Counted from the stretch's first letter, positions 49,434-61,640 are shown. The stretch: 64,000 bases of DNA from Drechslerella dactyloides (GCA_020064725.1 JAGTWJ010000001.1:4154001-4218000), one strand, 5' to 3'. The notes: generated by a model from the sequence alone, not told the origin. Numbers and translations are program-made.

Positions 49434-49849
49434 TAATTATTTAAAAAAAATAGCTGGTGTGTTGTGCCAACTTTAGCAGGCTTTCTAGAACTTAATTTTT
49501 ATTATATTAAGTAATAGCTTACTACAGGCCTAGATTGTATAATAATTTATTAGATTTAAAATTTTTAGAGATTTTTACTAACACATTATAGAGATATTTA
49601 CTGGCAAACACTTAAGACTTTGTGTTGTTTTTTTAAAACTTTTAAATTAATTATTATTAATTCAATATTAGATTTAAAAATTTTTAAAAAAATATAATTA
49701 TATCACCTAAACTTTTTTTATTTTATAATATTTTTTTATAATTTTTTAATAAATATTGACTAGAATATTACTAAAAAGGTTTTTGGTGGGGTGTTTGACT
49801 AGGGAGGCTGCTCGGTCGCTTATCCTGCTCGGTCGCTTATCGTTGACGT
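49434..49849. mobile_element. Half of a palindromic element P3 (AGCAG end code)
   Basis: Directly beside P2, this fragment reads like the right arm of P1 and P2 (AGCTGGTGTGTTGTGCCAAC near its start; TTTTTGGTGGGGTGTTTGAC near its end). It closes with a terminal repeat that, read inward, has leader ACGTCAACGAT and boxes AAGCGACCGAGCAGGAT / AAGCGACCGAGCAGCC, then TA. The left half is absent. No autonomous element with the AGCAG code is present in the window. Confidence 0.8.
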
Positions 49850-50727
49850 TAGTAATAGTGGTTATAAATAAGTATTTTAAAAAAAAAATTGTTTTAAAAA
49901 AAAAATAAAATAATTAAAATATTTTATGAAGATATTTTTTGTAAATAGGATTTCTTAGTAAATATAATATCTGATTAAAATTTTGATAAAGATTTTTAAA
50001 GAAAGATAATATAAAGTAATATTTAATTACTATTTATTATTTTTAGATAGTTAGTCTAAATATAGTAATTAGATTATAGAGATTATACTTTAGTTTTAAC
50101 TTACCTTAGAAAATAGAGATATTAACTAGCTTTAAATATATAGATCAAACTTAATTTAAATAATTTAATTATAATATTTATAAAATATATATCTAATAAG
50201 ATTATATATAGATAAAAAATTAGGTTATTTATAACAATGTTTTAGCTAAATTTAAATAAAAAAAAATTAAAACATTATAAAATAAAAGATTCTTAATATA
50301 TATATAATAAATATATATATAGGTAGTTTAATAATAAATATTTGGTTTTTTCTAAATAAATAGATATATTATATTTAATTTAAAAAAAATCTAGATTATA
50401 GAAAAAATATTCTTTTAAATATAGTAAATTATTATATAAGTTTTTAATGTAATAAGTGAGATTTTTAAAAATATTCTAAATAATATTATTATTAGTTTTA
50501 AAACTAAATATCTTTTATTTATAAAAAATAAATAATATATATAATATAATCTTGATTATATATTTTAAATTATATCTAGGAAAAAAAGATCTATTTAATT
50601 AAAAGTCTAAATATGATTTACCTAGAATTATAAAAATAGAACTAGTTTCTAAATAATTAAAATTTTAAAAAATCCCTCTATAAAATTAAATAAATTCTTA
50701 AGAAATCTTATATTAGATAATATTCTA
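49850..50727 (+). pseudogene. Possible LTR-retrotransposon integrase remnant
   Basis: With stops ignored, the plus strand reads NIISDQNFDKDF, then YTLVLTYLRKQRYQLAL, then KYISNKIIYRQKIR. This recalls the second-Asp region of Ty3-type integrases (IVSDR...F), the LR-Q-W segment and the SPNEIxYG motif. Decay is severe and the order is only suggestive. Pogo element G is inserted at its right end. Confidence 0.4.
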
Positions 50728-52623
50728 ACGTATCTCACAAGCGAGCGCGCAGCACAAGCGAGCGCGCACCCCACCAAACATCAGCACACTCCTTCTTCTC
50801 TTATACTATATACATCCACAACTATTATAATAACTACTTCTATAACTGAATTTTGAGTTATTCTAGCTATTAAAACTTTAAAAAAAAATGAAAATTTAAG
50901 TATTACTACTATTATTAAAGTATATGATGTCCCTAGAGTAATTTTTGGCTACCGGTATAGTGGTCGCTCTTCATAATGTAATAACACCTTTAATTCATAG
51001 AATCTTATAAAATTAAAAAAAGATATTATTATTTAGTATATATTTAAGTTGTGTATATATTTTTTTCATCCTAGGAAGAGTAATGTGGAAGATATGGCTA
51101 ATTAACTACTATTAATATATAGTAATAATAGTATTTAATGTGTTGGTAAAAATTGGATATATAATTTTATTAAATGCTATCTTAAGCTTTAAATGTGTTT
51201 ATTTAGAAGATATGACTACTAATAAGCTAAATACAAAGATCCTAAACTTATTAATAATTGATTTTAGTTTATATAAATTATAAAAGCCAAGTATAGTATT
51301 GTTGATAATAATATCTATAATTTTAATAAAACTGGTTTTATAATGGGTATAATCTCTACAACTACAGTTATTACAGGTACTAAAACCTGTAATAAAGCTA
51401 AATTAACACAATCTAGAAACTGAAAGTAGGCAACTATTATTCAAAAGATAGGTGCAGAAAAATAAGCTGTACTATTATTTATTATCTTTGCTAGATAATA
51501 TTATTTAGCTAGCTGATATATAGAGATAAAGCTACTAAAGGACTGGGTAATTATACTCTTTGATAATGGTTGAATAATAAATGAACTTATTTTAGAGTAA
51601 TTAAAGTATTTTAACAAAAAAAATAGTACAGTACTGCTTTTTTAACTACTAGCTATTAGTTTTAGATAGTCATAAAAGCTATTATTTAGCTACCTTCAAG
51701 CTCTATTATTAAAAGTATAAGATTATTATAATCTGTATGCTACTATATTTTTTATATTTTTTTTAACTATTAGATATTGGCTGCTTTAGGCCATTAAAAC
51801 AGGCATATAGCTACCAAGTAGAAAGTTTAATATATATATATATATATTAATTATATTAATAAACTAGAGTTCCTTACTAGATTTCAGAAAGTATTTATTA
51901 TTATAATAATTAAAAGAAATATACTTAGTAGTTTTACTGGAGTTAATATTGTACTTTATAATTTTAATAGAATACTTTTAAAACTTAATATATAGTTATT
52001 ACTAATTACATTTATAAACTTATACCCTAGTATTATAAATATAGTAGCAGCTTAAACAACAAAAACACCAATAAATCCTTTAGAAACTGTTTTACAATCA
52101 AACCTTATTAAAAACCAAATTATCCAGTACCAAAATAGTTCTCCAACATCACTATTAGCTACTGTAGACCAGCTTATCAAAAGAACACAGACAATAATAC
52201 ACCAAATAACACTTATATATACAGAAAATACAGCACTACACTCTGCAAATAAGGTACTAAGTAAGCACCAACAGGCAAAAAGACAGCATATACAACATAG
52301 AGACACACTTACTATACACCAGGCTGATAAAATCCTAGATAATAACACTATAAATAACCAAAACAAACAGATAAAGCATCCAAACCACCAGTATAACCCC
52401 CAGCCAGAGGCTACCTCCAGAAGAATAATTTATTGTAGCAGCTATAATAAACCTAGACATAACATTCAAACATACCAGCAGATATCTTAAGCATATAATT
52501 AAGCAATTTAGTATATATGTAGGCCAGTATAGCAGCAGCATAATAATAAAGATAATATTTTTGTTGGGGTAGGGTGGGGGGCTGCGCGCTCACTTGTGCT
52601 GCGCGCTCGCTTGTGAGATACGT
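50728..52623 (+). mobile_element. pogo/Fot1-like transposon G, complete, inactive
   Basis: A 1896 bp, TA-flanked element. Both ends have leader ACGTATCTCAC and boxes AAGCGAGCGCGCAGCAC / AAGCGAGCGCGCACCCC (CGCA code), the only such ends here. The plus-strand transposase remnant keeps YNFNKTGF (Asp to Asn) and a recognisable LVLDSHKSYY block, with many stops. A 'VLLSRILSAW' frame on the minus strand near its 3' end is only a shadow of this gene. Confidence 0.88.
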
Positions 52624-53041
52624 TATATCCTAATATTTTATTAAATAAAAAAAGTACCTAGTAAAACAAAATAAATAGATTTTTATATAAGATCTCAATA
52701 TTTTTAATTTAATAAAAGATTTTAAAAATAAAAGATTTTAAACTTCTGATTTATATCTGTATATTTTATTTTATTTTATATATTTATTTTATCATCTACT
52801 TCATTTTTTTATACCACAAAATCTCTTTACTATATTATTTTAAAAATTATTTTTAATATTTATAACTTCTTATATAGTTAGTATATCCATAATTTTACTA
52901 TTATTAATATTTAATAATTTCTTATGCTGATCTTATATATTATACTTGCTTATTCTGTTTTGTTTTATTTATTCTGCTTTGTTTTTTTAAATATCCTACT
53001 AGAAGATATTAGGTATATTATTTTCTTTTATAAAATAATTA
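52624..53041. other. Unassigned AT-rich DNA
   Basis: Decayed AT- and T-rich DNA between pogo G and Helitron-like element 2, with no recognisable domain. It may be the sequence into which pogo G inserted, continuing from the left. Confidence 0.4.
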
Positions 53042-53748
53042 CTAGAAGGGTGCGCTGCACCACTTAAACCCGACTGTAAAGCTGCTCCTGCTGTTGTTCA
53101 TTATTTTTTTTATTCTTATTGATTATTTTTTTATTATTTATTTTTTATTTTGCTCTTAATTTTTTTTTTTATTAACTATTTTTTAATTAACTTATTTTTT
53201 ATTAATTATTTTTTCTTGATTATTTTTTTTATTAATGATTTATTCTTTATTTAAATTTTTTTTATTTTTTATTTATTTTTTATTTAAATTTTTTTTATTT
53301 AAATTTTTTTTATTGTAATTTTAAAATTTTATTTTAATTTTATGTAATTTTTATTTAATTTTTTATTAAATTTTTATTAAATTTTTATTAATTTTTTTTA
53401 TAAAAATTTTATAAGTTGTTTTTTATATACAAATTTTTTTAAAAAACTTACTTTTTAAATTTAAAAGTGGAATATTTTTATAATTATTTAGTTAAATTAT
53501 ATATTATGAGGGTAAACCCTATTTATTATGTAATAATTTATAAATAATTTTTAATTTATTTTGTGTTGTTGTGTTGTTTATAAATATCTTAAGTTTGTTT
53601 GTTTGTTTATTACTATTTAAGATATAATGCTAAAAATGCTAAGAAACAACACATTTTTATCAGGCTATCACCCCTGTAAAATTTGGTGAAAAAACTGGCT
53701 CAGAGACAGGGGGGAGTTCATTCAGCCTCCCTCCTTTACAGTCGGGCA
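53042..53748 (-). mobile_element. Short Helitron-like element 2
   Basis: A minus-strand 707 bp non-coding element between T (right, its 5' flank A) and A (left, its 3' flank T). It begins TGCCCGACTGTAAAGGAGGG and ends with hairpin GGTGC-AGC-GCACC followed by CTTCTAG. Near the 3' end CTTTACAGTCGGG is the inverse of its start. It belongs to the same subfamily as element 4; its interior contains long T-rich runs. Confidence 0.7.
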
Positions 53749-54339
53749 TTATAATATTATTTAATATTATTTATATATTATTATATTACTTATTTACCTA
53801 TTTATCATTGCCAAGCTTACCTTAGCCATATATGATAGATTTTAAAACCTAGCTAGCTGACAATACATCATCATCATTACAACAACCTAGATCGTAACAG
53901 AAGAGGAATAAAAAGTATATTGTAAAATAATAAAAATTAAATTATTTAATATTATTTTAGGTTTTAATTAGTTTTAAAAAACTAATCTAAAAATAAACTA
54001 AACCTTGAAAAGTCTTAAATAATCTAAAAAAAAATTTTTAAAAAAAGGAAAAAAAAAAAGAAATATTTATTAAATTAATATAATAATATTAAGTAGTAAT
54101 TAGCAAAACCTATTTAAAGAATATTAAAATTTTATAAAATTATTTATAAAAAAAGAAGTAATATAGTTATTTAAATATTAATCCTAGAATTACTTAATAT
54201 TTTTTAAAATAAACTAGAAATTTCCTTTTTAACTAATATAGAATTTTTTTTTAAAAAAGAATAAAATTTTAAAAATTATCTAAATAAAATACTAGAAAAA
54301 GGTTTTATTTATTCTTTTTTTAAAATTATAAAATTCTAA

Positions 54340-55000
54340 TTATGTTTGCTAAGAAAAAAGATAAAAAATTGTAATTTTATATTAATTATTATAATTTAAA
54401 TATAATTATTATTGAAAATTAATACCCAGTATTTAATACTAAGATTTTATTTAATAAATTATAAAAAACTATAATATTTATTAAAATAGATCTAAAAAAT
54501 ATATATTATTTAATCTATATAATAAAAAGTAATAAATAAAAAATAATCTTTAAAATAATTTATAGATTACATAAATATTTAATTATATTATTTAATTTAA
54601 TAAATATACTAATAATTTTTTAGGTAACTTTAAATAATATCTTATAAAAAATTATAAAAAGATTTATAATATTATATTTAAATAATATATTAATATATTT
54701 TTAAAATATTTTAATATATATTAAATGTATTTAACAAGTATTATAATAATTTAAAAAAATATTATTCTTTATAAATATTAAAAAATATAAATTTTATAAG
54801 AAAAAAAGAGAATTCTTAAATTTTATTATTTTATTTTAAAACTTTTTAATAAGTAATAATAAAATATTAATAATAATAAACTAAATTATATTAAAAAAAA
54901 TTAAATATTTATAATAATTTCTTAGATTTATAAATTTTTATTAATAATTTATCTTATAATATATTATAAAATCAATAATTTTATTAAATTTATTAAAATT
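54340..55000 (+). pseudogene. Ty3/gypsy reverse transcriptase remnant
   Basis: Recognisable pieces are KIDLKNIYYLIYI (family DLKNAYHLIRI), YRLHKYLIILFNLIN (family YxHFEYLVMPFGLTN), ILYLNNILIY (family YLDDILIYS; both catalytic Asp are Asn), INIKKYKFYKKKREFLNFII and FLRFINFY. All differences fit C-to-T or G-to-A change plus stops. Confidence 0.75.
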
Positions 55001-55371
55001 TTTTTTTTTAAATATCAAGTTATTAATATATTTAAAAAGTTAAAAAACAAATTTATTTTTTAACAAATTTTAAGAATATTAAAACACTTCTTTCTTAAAT
55101 TATTAATAATTATTAAGATAGATATCTCAAAATTTACAATAAATATAATATTAATAAAAACTAATATTTAATATTATTTTATAACTAAAAAATAATATTA
55201 ATAAAAAAAATTTATTTTATTTTTAATCAAAAAATATTAACTATTATTAAAACTATTTAAAAATAATTATATTATTTCTAGAGATATTAATTTATAATTA
55301 ATATATTTATAAATTATAAAAACTTAATATATTTTATAATAATTTAAAAATTTAGTACTAAGTAGGCTAAA

Positions 55372-55714
55372 CTAGAAGGCTGCTTCGCAGCACTTAAACC
55401 CGACTGAACCCACCTGTCTGCATAGTAGAATATACTGCTTTATAGTTTTTTAATGAGATTTTTGAATTTATTTTTCTATTTTATAAAATTTATTAATTAA
55501 TTTAAACTATCTTATATAAATAATTAATTAGTATTTATAATTAGATTAAACCTTATTAATATTAAAATAGATTTAGAATAAACTAAGAAAATTAAAGTTT
55601 GGTGGGGTAGTGTTGCTGAGTTTGTATTCAGTAATATATTTTTTTAGGGGGGCTAAAATTTGTAGATTTTTTATCTAGTATAGTCTATTAACTACCCTCC
55701 TATTCAGTCGGGCA
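55372..55714 (-). mobile_element. Short Helitron-like element 3, inserted in the gypsy RNase H
   Basis: A minus-strand 343 bp element of the element-1 subfamily (start TGCCCGACTGAATAGGAGGG; hairpin GCTGC-GAA-GCAGC; end CTTCTAG). Removing it joins the gypsy RNase H across the site with no duplicated or lost base: KQAKLN lies on the left and FKIYY follows on the right, as in RQARW...FxIxYRPG of the family. That confirms both borders and the A/T insertion rule. Confidence 0.8.
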
Positions 55715-56339
55715 TAAATAAAAAAATTTAATAAAACTAGATTTTAAAATATATTATTATTCTAACAAAAAAAATATAATAATAAATATTTTTTTAAAAT
55801 ATTCTAACCATAAAAAAAATAAATTAAAAAAAAATACTTCTATTATTATTATTAAAACAAAAGTAACTAATTATAATAATTTTAAAAATATTAATAAATA
55901 TTATTATAATAATTATTATAATTTTAATATTTATATAAGAAGATATACTCAAAATCTACAAAAAAAATCTTAAGATTATAAAATTTTTTAAAAATTTATA
56001 AAAAAAAAAAAAAAATATATATATATACCTAAAAATATAATTTATAAAAAAACAATATATTATAGTTTAAAAATAGATTATTTATTTTAAATAATTTTAA
56101 ACTAAAAAAATAAATTATAAAATCTTTTTATAATATTTCTCTAATCAGATATTTTAGAAAAGTAAAGATTTGTAAATTATTTAATTATAATTATTATTTT
56201 TTTAATTATATTATATTTATTTATCAATGCATAATATTATACAATATATATTAACAAATAAAAATATTAAAAACAAAAAAAAACAAGATTGTTTTTACTA
56301 ATTATACCTTTTTTAAAACTATAAAATTCAATATTTTTT

Positions 56340-56398
56340 GCCTCCGGCAGGCCTGCTTCGCAGGCCCTATAGGACGGCTGGTCTGGCTTGCGAGACAA
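56340..56398. repeat. GC-rich hairpin island
   Basis: About 59 bp of strikingly GC-rich DNA (GCCTCCGGCAGGCCTGCTTC, then GCAGGCCC, and TGGTCTGGCTTGCGAGAC) surrounded by nearly pure AT. GGCCTGC-TTC-GCAGGCC forms a 7 bp stem. It interrupts the gypsy integrase just before its core. It has no terminal repeats or open frame. It could be a tiny mobile hairpin or the relic of a Helitron-like 3' end. Confidence 0.7.
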
Positions 56399-56400
56399 AG

Positions 56401-56799
56401 TAAAACTATTATTTTTTTAAAAACTTATTATTAAAAGAAAATTTACTATAATACAATACAATCTTAATTATAATAAATAAATTAATTAAATACAACTATT
56501 GTTTACTATATAAAAAAAAGCTAACAATAAAAAAATTAACAAAAATCTATATTTATAATTTTATAAATAAAAGATTTTTTAATAATTTTATTTTTAATTA
56601 TAATAAATAATTTATAATAAAATTTATAAAAATTCTCTATAAAATAGTCTATATAATTTTATAATATTTAATAGTTTATTATTGAGAAATAGACAGATAA
56701 ACTAAAAAAGTGAATATTATTCTAAAATAATACTTAAAATATTATTACAACTATATATAAGATAATTAAATAGAATTATTTCTACTAATTATATTTATA
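56401..56799 (+). pseudogene. Ty3/gypsy integrase core remnant
   Basis: Reads YNTILIIINKLIKYNYCL (family YDxILVIVDRLTKxxHFLP, catalytic Asp changed to Asn), then EIDRQTKKVN (family TDGQTERVN) and YLKYYYNYI with DN and then IELFLL (family LRYYxNYxQDNW, ELLPLAE). The frame continues beyond pogo H. Confidence 0.7.
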
Positions 56800-58927
56800 A
56801 TGTTAATGATAAGCGAACGGATCAGACAAGCAAGCAGATCACCTTATTACCCTATCTTAATAAAAATACTAATTTCACTATTATAATATTATAGTTTTGG
56901 GTTAAATATAACGTCAACAATAAGCGACTGGACCAGACAAGCGACCGGACCACCCCCCTTGTATATTTCTTTAATTTAATATAAAAAAAATTTAAAAAAA
57001 TATTTTTAGATTTGTAATAGTTTATATAAACAAGATTAATTTTATTCTAATTTTAAATTAATTATTGATTAAGTTATCAATAAAAAGTGTTTTGGTGGGG
57101 TGTTGGTTTATATGGGGTGGTCCGCTCGCTTGTGTGGTCCGCTCGCTTGTGGAATACGTTATATTAAATAGTTTATTTATATACTTAAGATGTTTTTTGA
57201 TATATTTAAATATTATGTCTAGTTTTACTATATTGACTGTAGTGTAATATTTTTTTAGAGTCTTCTTCTGGTTGTATATTGTTTTAATAGTTTTTTGGCT
57301 TTATTTGTTTATGTTGTTTATTTATGGTGTTTTGGTTTAGTATATTATTTGTTTGGTGTATGGTAAACATATTTTTATATTATATTTACTATTTTTTTGT
57401 TTGTTGTTGTTTATTTAATACTTTATTAGTAGAGTGTAGTATTATGTTTTCTATATATATAAGTGTTAATTGATGTATTATAGTTTGTGTTCCTTTAGAT
57501 AGCTGGTCTATAGTTGTTAGTAGTAATATAAAAAAGTTATTCTGGTATTGGATAATCTGGTTTTTGATTAAATCTGTTTGTAGATTAATTTTTAATAGAT
57601 TTAATAGTGTTTTTATAATCTAAATAGCTACTATATTTGTAATATTTGAACATAAATTTATTAAAGTAGTTGCTAGTAATTGTATATCCAGTTTTAATAA
57701 AATTCTATTAAAGTTATAAAATATAATATTAGTTCTAATAAAACTATTGTATATATTTTTAGGTATTATTATAGTAATAAATATCTTATAGAACCCAGTA
57801 AGAAACTCTAGTTTAGAGATATGGTTAATATATGTGTGTATTAAACTTTCCACCTTATAGCTATATGCCTATTTTAATAATCTAAAGCAGTTAATATCCA
57901 GTGACTGGAGGATATGTGATAAGTATATAGATTATAACAATCTTATGCTTCTGATAATATAGTTTAAAGATAATAGAATAGTAACTTTTATAACTATTTA
58001 GGATTAATAACCAGTAGTCTAAAATATAATGCTATGCTATAAACTTATCAAAGTACTTTAGTTATTATAAAGTAAGCTTATTTATTATCCAGCTGTTATT
58101 AGAAAGTGTAATAATTTAATTTGTTGGTAGTTTTATTGTTATATACTAGCTAGTTAAATAATATTACCTAGTAAAGATAATAAATAGTGGTACTACCCAA
58201 CCTTTTATATTTATTTTCTAAATAACTGTTACCTATTTATGATTCCCAGGCTGCGCTAGTTTAGTTTTATTATGTGTTTTAACACCTATAATAATAATAG
58301 TTATAGATATTATGTGAAGCCAGTTTTGTTGAAGTTATAGATGTTATTATCTGTAATGCTGTACTTGGTCTTTATAGTTTTTATTAGCTAAAACTACTTG
58401 CTGATAAATATAAAATCTTTGTATTTCACTTACTAATAGTTATATTTTTTAGATAAACATATCTATAGTTTTAAATAGTGTTTAATAAAGTTATTAGCCC
58501 ATTTTTTATCAACACATCATATATTATTATTACTACATACTAGTAATAACTGGTTGGCTATATCTTCCATACTATTTAGCCTAAGATAAAAAAACTGTAT
58601 ACATAGCTCAAATATATATTAAACAATAACATCCTTTTTTAATTTTATAAAGTTTTATAATTTAAAAATGCTATCACATCATAAAGAATGGCTATTATAT
58701 TAGTAGACTAAGGTAATATAAAAAATATTATAATATTTAATAACAACTTAAATATTTAATTCTTAGTCTTTTTTTATAGCTTCAATAGCTAAAAGAACTC
58801 TGAATTCAGTCATAAAGGTAAGTATTGTGATAGTTATAGAGGTATAAGGTATAAAAGGAATGGTGGGCATGTAGGTGTGGTGAGGTGATCCGCTCGCTTG
58901 TCTGATCCGTTCGCTTATCATTGACGT
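56800..58927 (-). mobile_element. pogo/Fot1-like transposon H carrying MITE M2
   Basis: A TA-flanked element of 2128 bp, or 1877 bp without M2 and its TA. The right end has leader ACGTCAATGAT and boxes AAGCGAACGGATCAGAC / AAGCGAGCGGATCACC (GATCA code); the left end is the same with RIP-type changes. The transposase is on the minus strand, starting near 58833, opposite to the gypsy element it disrupts. The best-preserved piece (57853-57620) reads HISKLEFLTGFYKIF and ILLKLDIQLL. Inactive. P2 and P2b share its GATCA code but not its leader. Confidence 0.85.
56911..57159 (-). mobile_element. 249 bp MITE M2 with two different ends
   Basis: The second copy of the M1 element, in reverse orientation, TA-flanked and inserted about 110 bp inside the left end of pogo H. 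Apart from about one base it equals M3. The ACGTCAACAAT end is on the left here and the ACGTATTCCAC end on the right. Confidence 0.92.
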
Positions 58928-59092
58928 TATATAATAATATTTATTAAATAATAATTTAGATAATATAATTTAAAATAAATTATAAACTAATAAAAAAAGT
59001 CTTTAATATAACCAAATAAATAAAAAAACTCTTATTAATTTATAAAATATATTAAAAAAAATAATATATATTTACATAAATTAAACCAAATA

Positions 59093-59614
59093 ACGTGTAT
59101 GATAAGCGACCGGATCAGACAAGCGACCGGATCACCTCGCAGTCAAACACCCCACTAAAAACCATTTATTTAATATTATAATAAATATCTATTATAAAAT
59201 TATAAAAAAAAATACTTTAAAATAAATATATATTCAAAGAGATTAATTATCATTTTTTTAATTTTTTAATATTAATATTAAATTAATAATAATTATTTTA
59301 ATTATTATAAAAAACAACACTCAATTTTTAGAAGTTTTTATTTATAAATTACTTAGATATTTACAGTCAAACACCTAAAAGTTTGTGTTGTTTTTTATAA
59401 TAATTAAAATAATTATTATTAATTTAATATTAATATTAAAAAATTAAAAAAATGATAATTAATCTCTTTGAATATATATTTATTTTAAAGTATTTTTTTT
59501 TATAATTTTATAATAGATATTTATTATAATATTAAATAAAAGGTGTTTGGTGGGGTGTTTGACTGAGTGGGGTGATCCGGTCGCTTGTCTGATCCGGTCG
59601 CTTATCATACACGT
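59093..59614. mobile_element. Palindromic MITE-like element P2b, internally deleted P2
   Basis: A TA-flanked, 522 bp element with the same ends as P2 (leader ACGTGTATGAT, GATCA boxes). Its left 230 bp match the left arm of P2 essentially exactly, then jump at AAAAACAACAC to the right arm of P2 from TCAATTTTTAGAAG onward. About 575 bp of the hairpin centre are missing, but enough mirrored sequence remains for a shorter palindrome. It is inserted in the gypsy integrase C-terminus. Confidence 0.88.
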
Positions 59615-59751
59615 TATACTAATAAATAATACAATAAAATTTTAAAATATGATACAAATAATATAGTACTACTAATAAAAATATTTATATAAAAAAAAAA
59701 AAATTAGAAATAAAATAACTAAAATCTTTTAAAATAATAATAAATCTTATA
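59615..59751 (+). pseudogene. Ty3/gypsy integrase C-terminal fragment
   Basis: A short piece between P2b and pogo I reads roughly like the gypsy segment VGDxVLLSTKNI in frame with TIKF and KNIY remnants. It is assigned mainly because the segments on both sides belong to the same element. Confidence 0.45.
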
Positions 59752-61640
59752 ACATCAACGATAAGCGAGCGGACAGTACAAGCGAACAGACACCCCACCA
59801 AACGCCTACACATCCTTCTACTTCTGGCATCATACACCACCACTATTACAATGGCTATTTTTATAGCTAAATCTTGTATTACTCTGGTTATTAAAGCTTT
59901 GGAAAAGAATAAAAATTTAAGTATCCTGGCTGCTGCTAAAACATACAACATTCCAAAAACAACTCTCCTATACCAGTATAGTAGTTGCCCTTCACAACAC
60001 AACAGCATCCCCAAATCACAAAATCTTATAGAATTAAAAAAAAATATTATTATTTAATATATACTTAAACTATATACACAATCTTCTTATTCTAAACTAG
60101 ATAATATGAAAGATATGGCTAACCAACTATTATTAACACATAACAATAATAATACACAACACATCAATAAGAGATAGGCTAATAACTTTATTAAACATTG
60201 CCCAGAACTACAGATATATCTATCTAGAAAATACGACTATTAGTAAATAAAATATAAAGATCCTGTATTTATTAACAAGTAATTTTAGTTAATAAAGACT
60301 ATAAAAGTTAAATATAGTGTTATAGATAATGATATCTATAATTTTGACAAAACTGGCTTTGTAATAAACATAATATCTACAACTATTATTGTTATAAAAA
60401 TTGAAATATATAATAAAACTAAGCTAATATAATCTGAGAACTATAAATAGGTAATAGTTATTTAGAAAATAAGTACAGAAAATTAAGTAGTACTACTATT
60501 TATTATTTTTGTTAAGTAATATTATCTAATTAACTGGTATACAGCAACCAAACTACCAGCAGATTAAATTATTATATTTTCTGATAATAGCTAAATAATA
60601 AATAAGTTTGTTTTATAATGGCTAAAGTACTTTAATAAATTTACAACATAGTACTGCTTTTTAGACTACCAGTTATTAATCTTAGATAGTTATAAAAGTT
60701 ATTATTTAATTGCTTTTGAACTATATTATCAGGAGTATAAGATTGTTATAATTTGTATGCTACTGTATTTATTATATATCCTCTAGCTATTAGATATTGG
60801 CTGTTTTGGACTATTGAAATAGGTGTATAACTATGAGATAGAAAACTTAGTGTATATGTATATTAATTATATCTCTAAGCTAAAGTTTTTCTCTGGGTTT
60901 TATAAAATGTTTATTGCTGTAATAATATTTAAAAACATATATAGCAGCTTTGCTAAAACTAGCATTATACTTTATAACCCTGATAGAGTTCTATTAAAAC
61001 TAGATGTGTAGTTATTAATAGCTACTCTAGTAAATTTATATCTAGATACTGTAAATATAGTAGTTATTTGGACTACAAAAACACTATTAAATCTATTAAA
61101 AGTAAGTCTATAAATAGACCTAATTAAAAACTAGATTACCTAGTATTAGAATAGTTTTTCTATATTATTGCTAACAACTGTAAATTAGTTATTTAAAAGG
61201 GTATAAATAATAATATACTAAATGATGTTTATATATGTAGAGAATATAATATTTTGCTCTGTAAATAAACTGCTAAGTAAGTGCTAGTAGCTGAAAAAAT
61301 AGTATATATAATATAAAAGCACATTTACTATATACCAAGTTAACAAAATCCTGGGTAGTAATATTATAGATAAAGTAGTTAAATGGCCAGCACCCCCAAA
61401 GTACCAGCATACCCCCCAGCCAGAGGCTACTACTATACATATACACTACTATAACAACTACAGCGAACCTGGGCATAATATTTAAATATACTAGCAGGCA
61501 TCTTCAAAGCCTGAATAAATAGTTTACCATGTCTAGGCCAGGAAATCATATACTGGTGGTAGTGTAGCTGGTATTTTTGTTAGGGTGGGGTGGGGAGGGT
61601 GTCCGCTCGCTTGTACTGTCCGCTCACTTATCGTTGACGT
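59752..61640 (+). mobile_element. pogo/Fot1-like transposon I, complete, inactive
   Basis: A 1889 bp, TA-flanked element. Ends have leader ACGTCAACGAT (first bases decayed to ACAT on the left) and boxes AAGCGAGCGGACAGTAC / AAGCGAGCGGACACCC (GACA code). The plus-strand transposase starts at 59851 and is the least decayed N-terminus here, reading NLSILAAAKTYNIPKTTLLY, the helix-turn-helix of the CENP-B/pogo type. DDE blocks are YNFDKTGF, LILDSYKS and LDIGCFGLLK; the last two Asp are separated by 35 residues. Stops begin in codon 69. Confidence 0.9.

Noticed and set aside
52052..52541. Minus-strand hydrophobic frames inside pogo G (and similar ones in B and C)
   Set aside because: They run antisense to the recognisable transposase remnant and reflect its codon bias.
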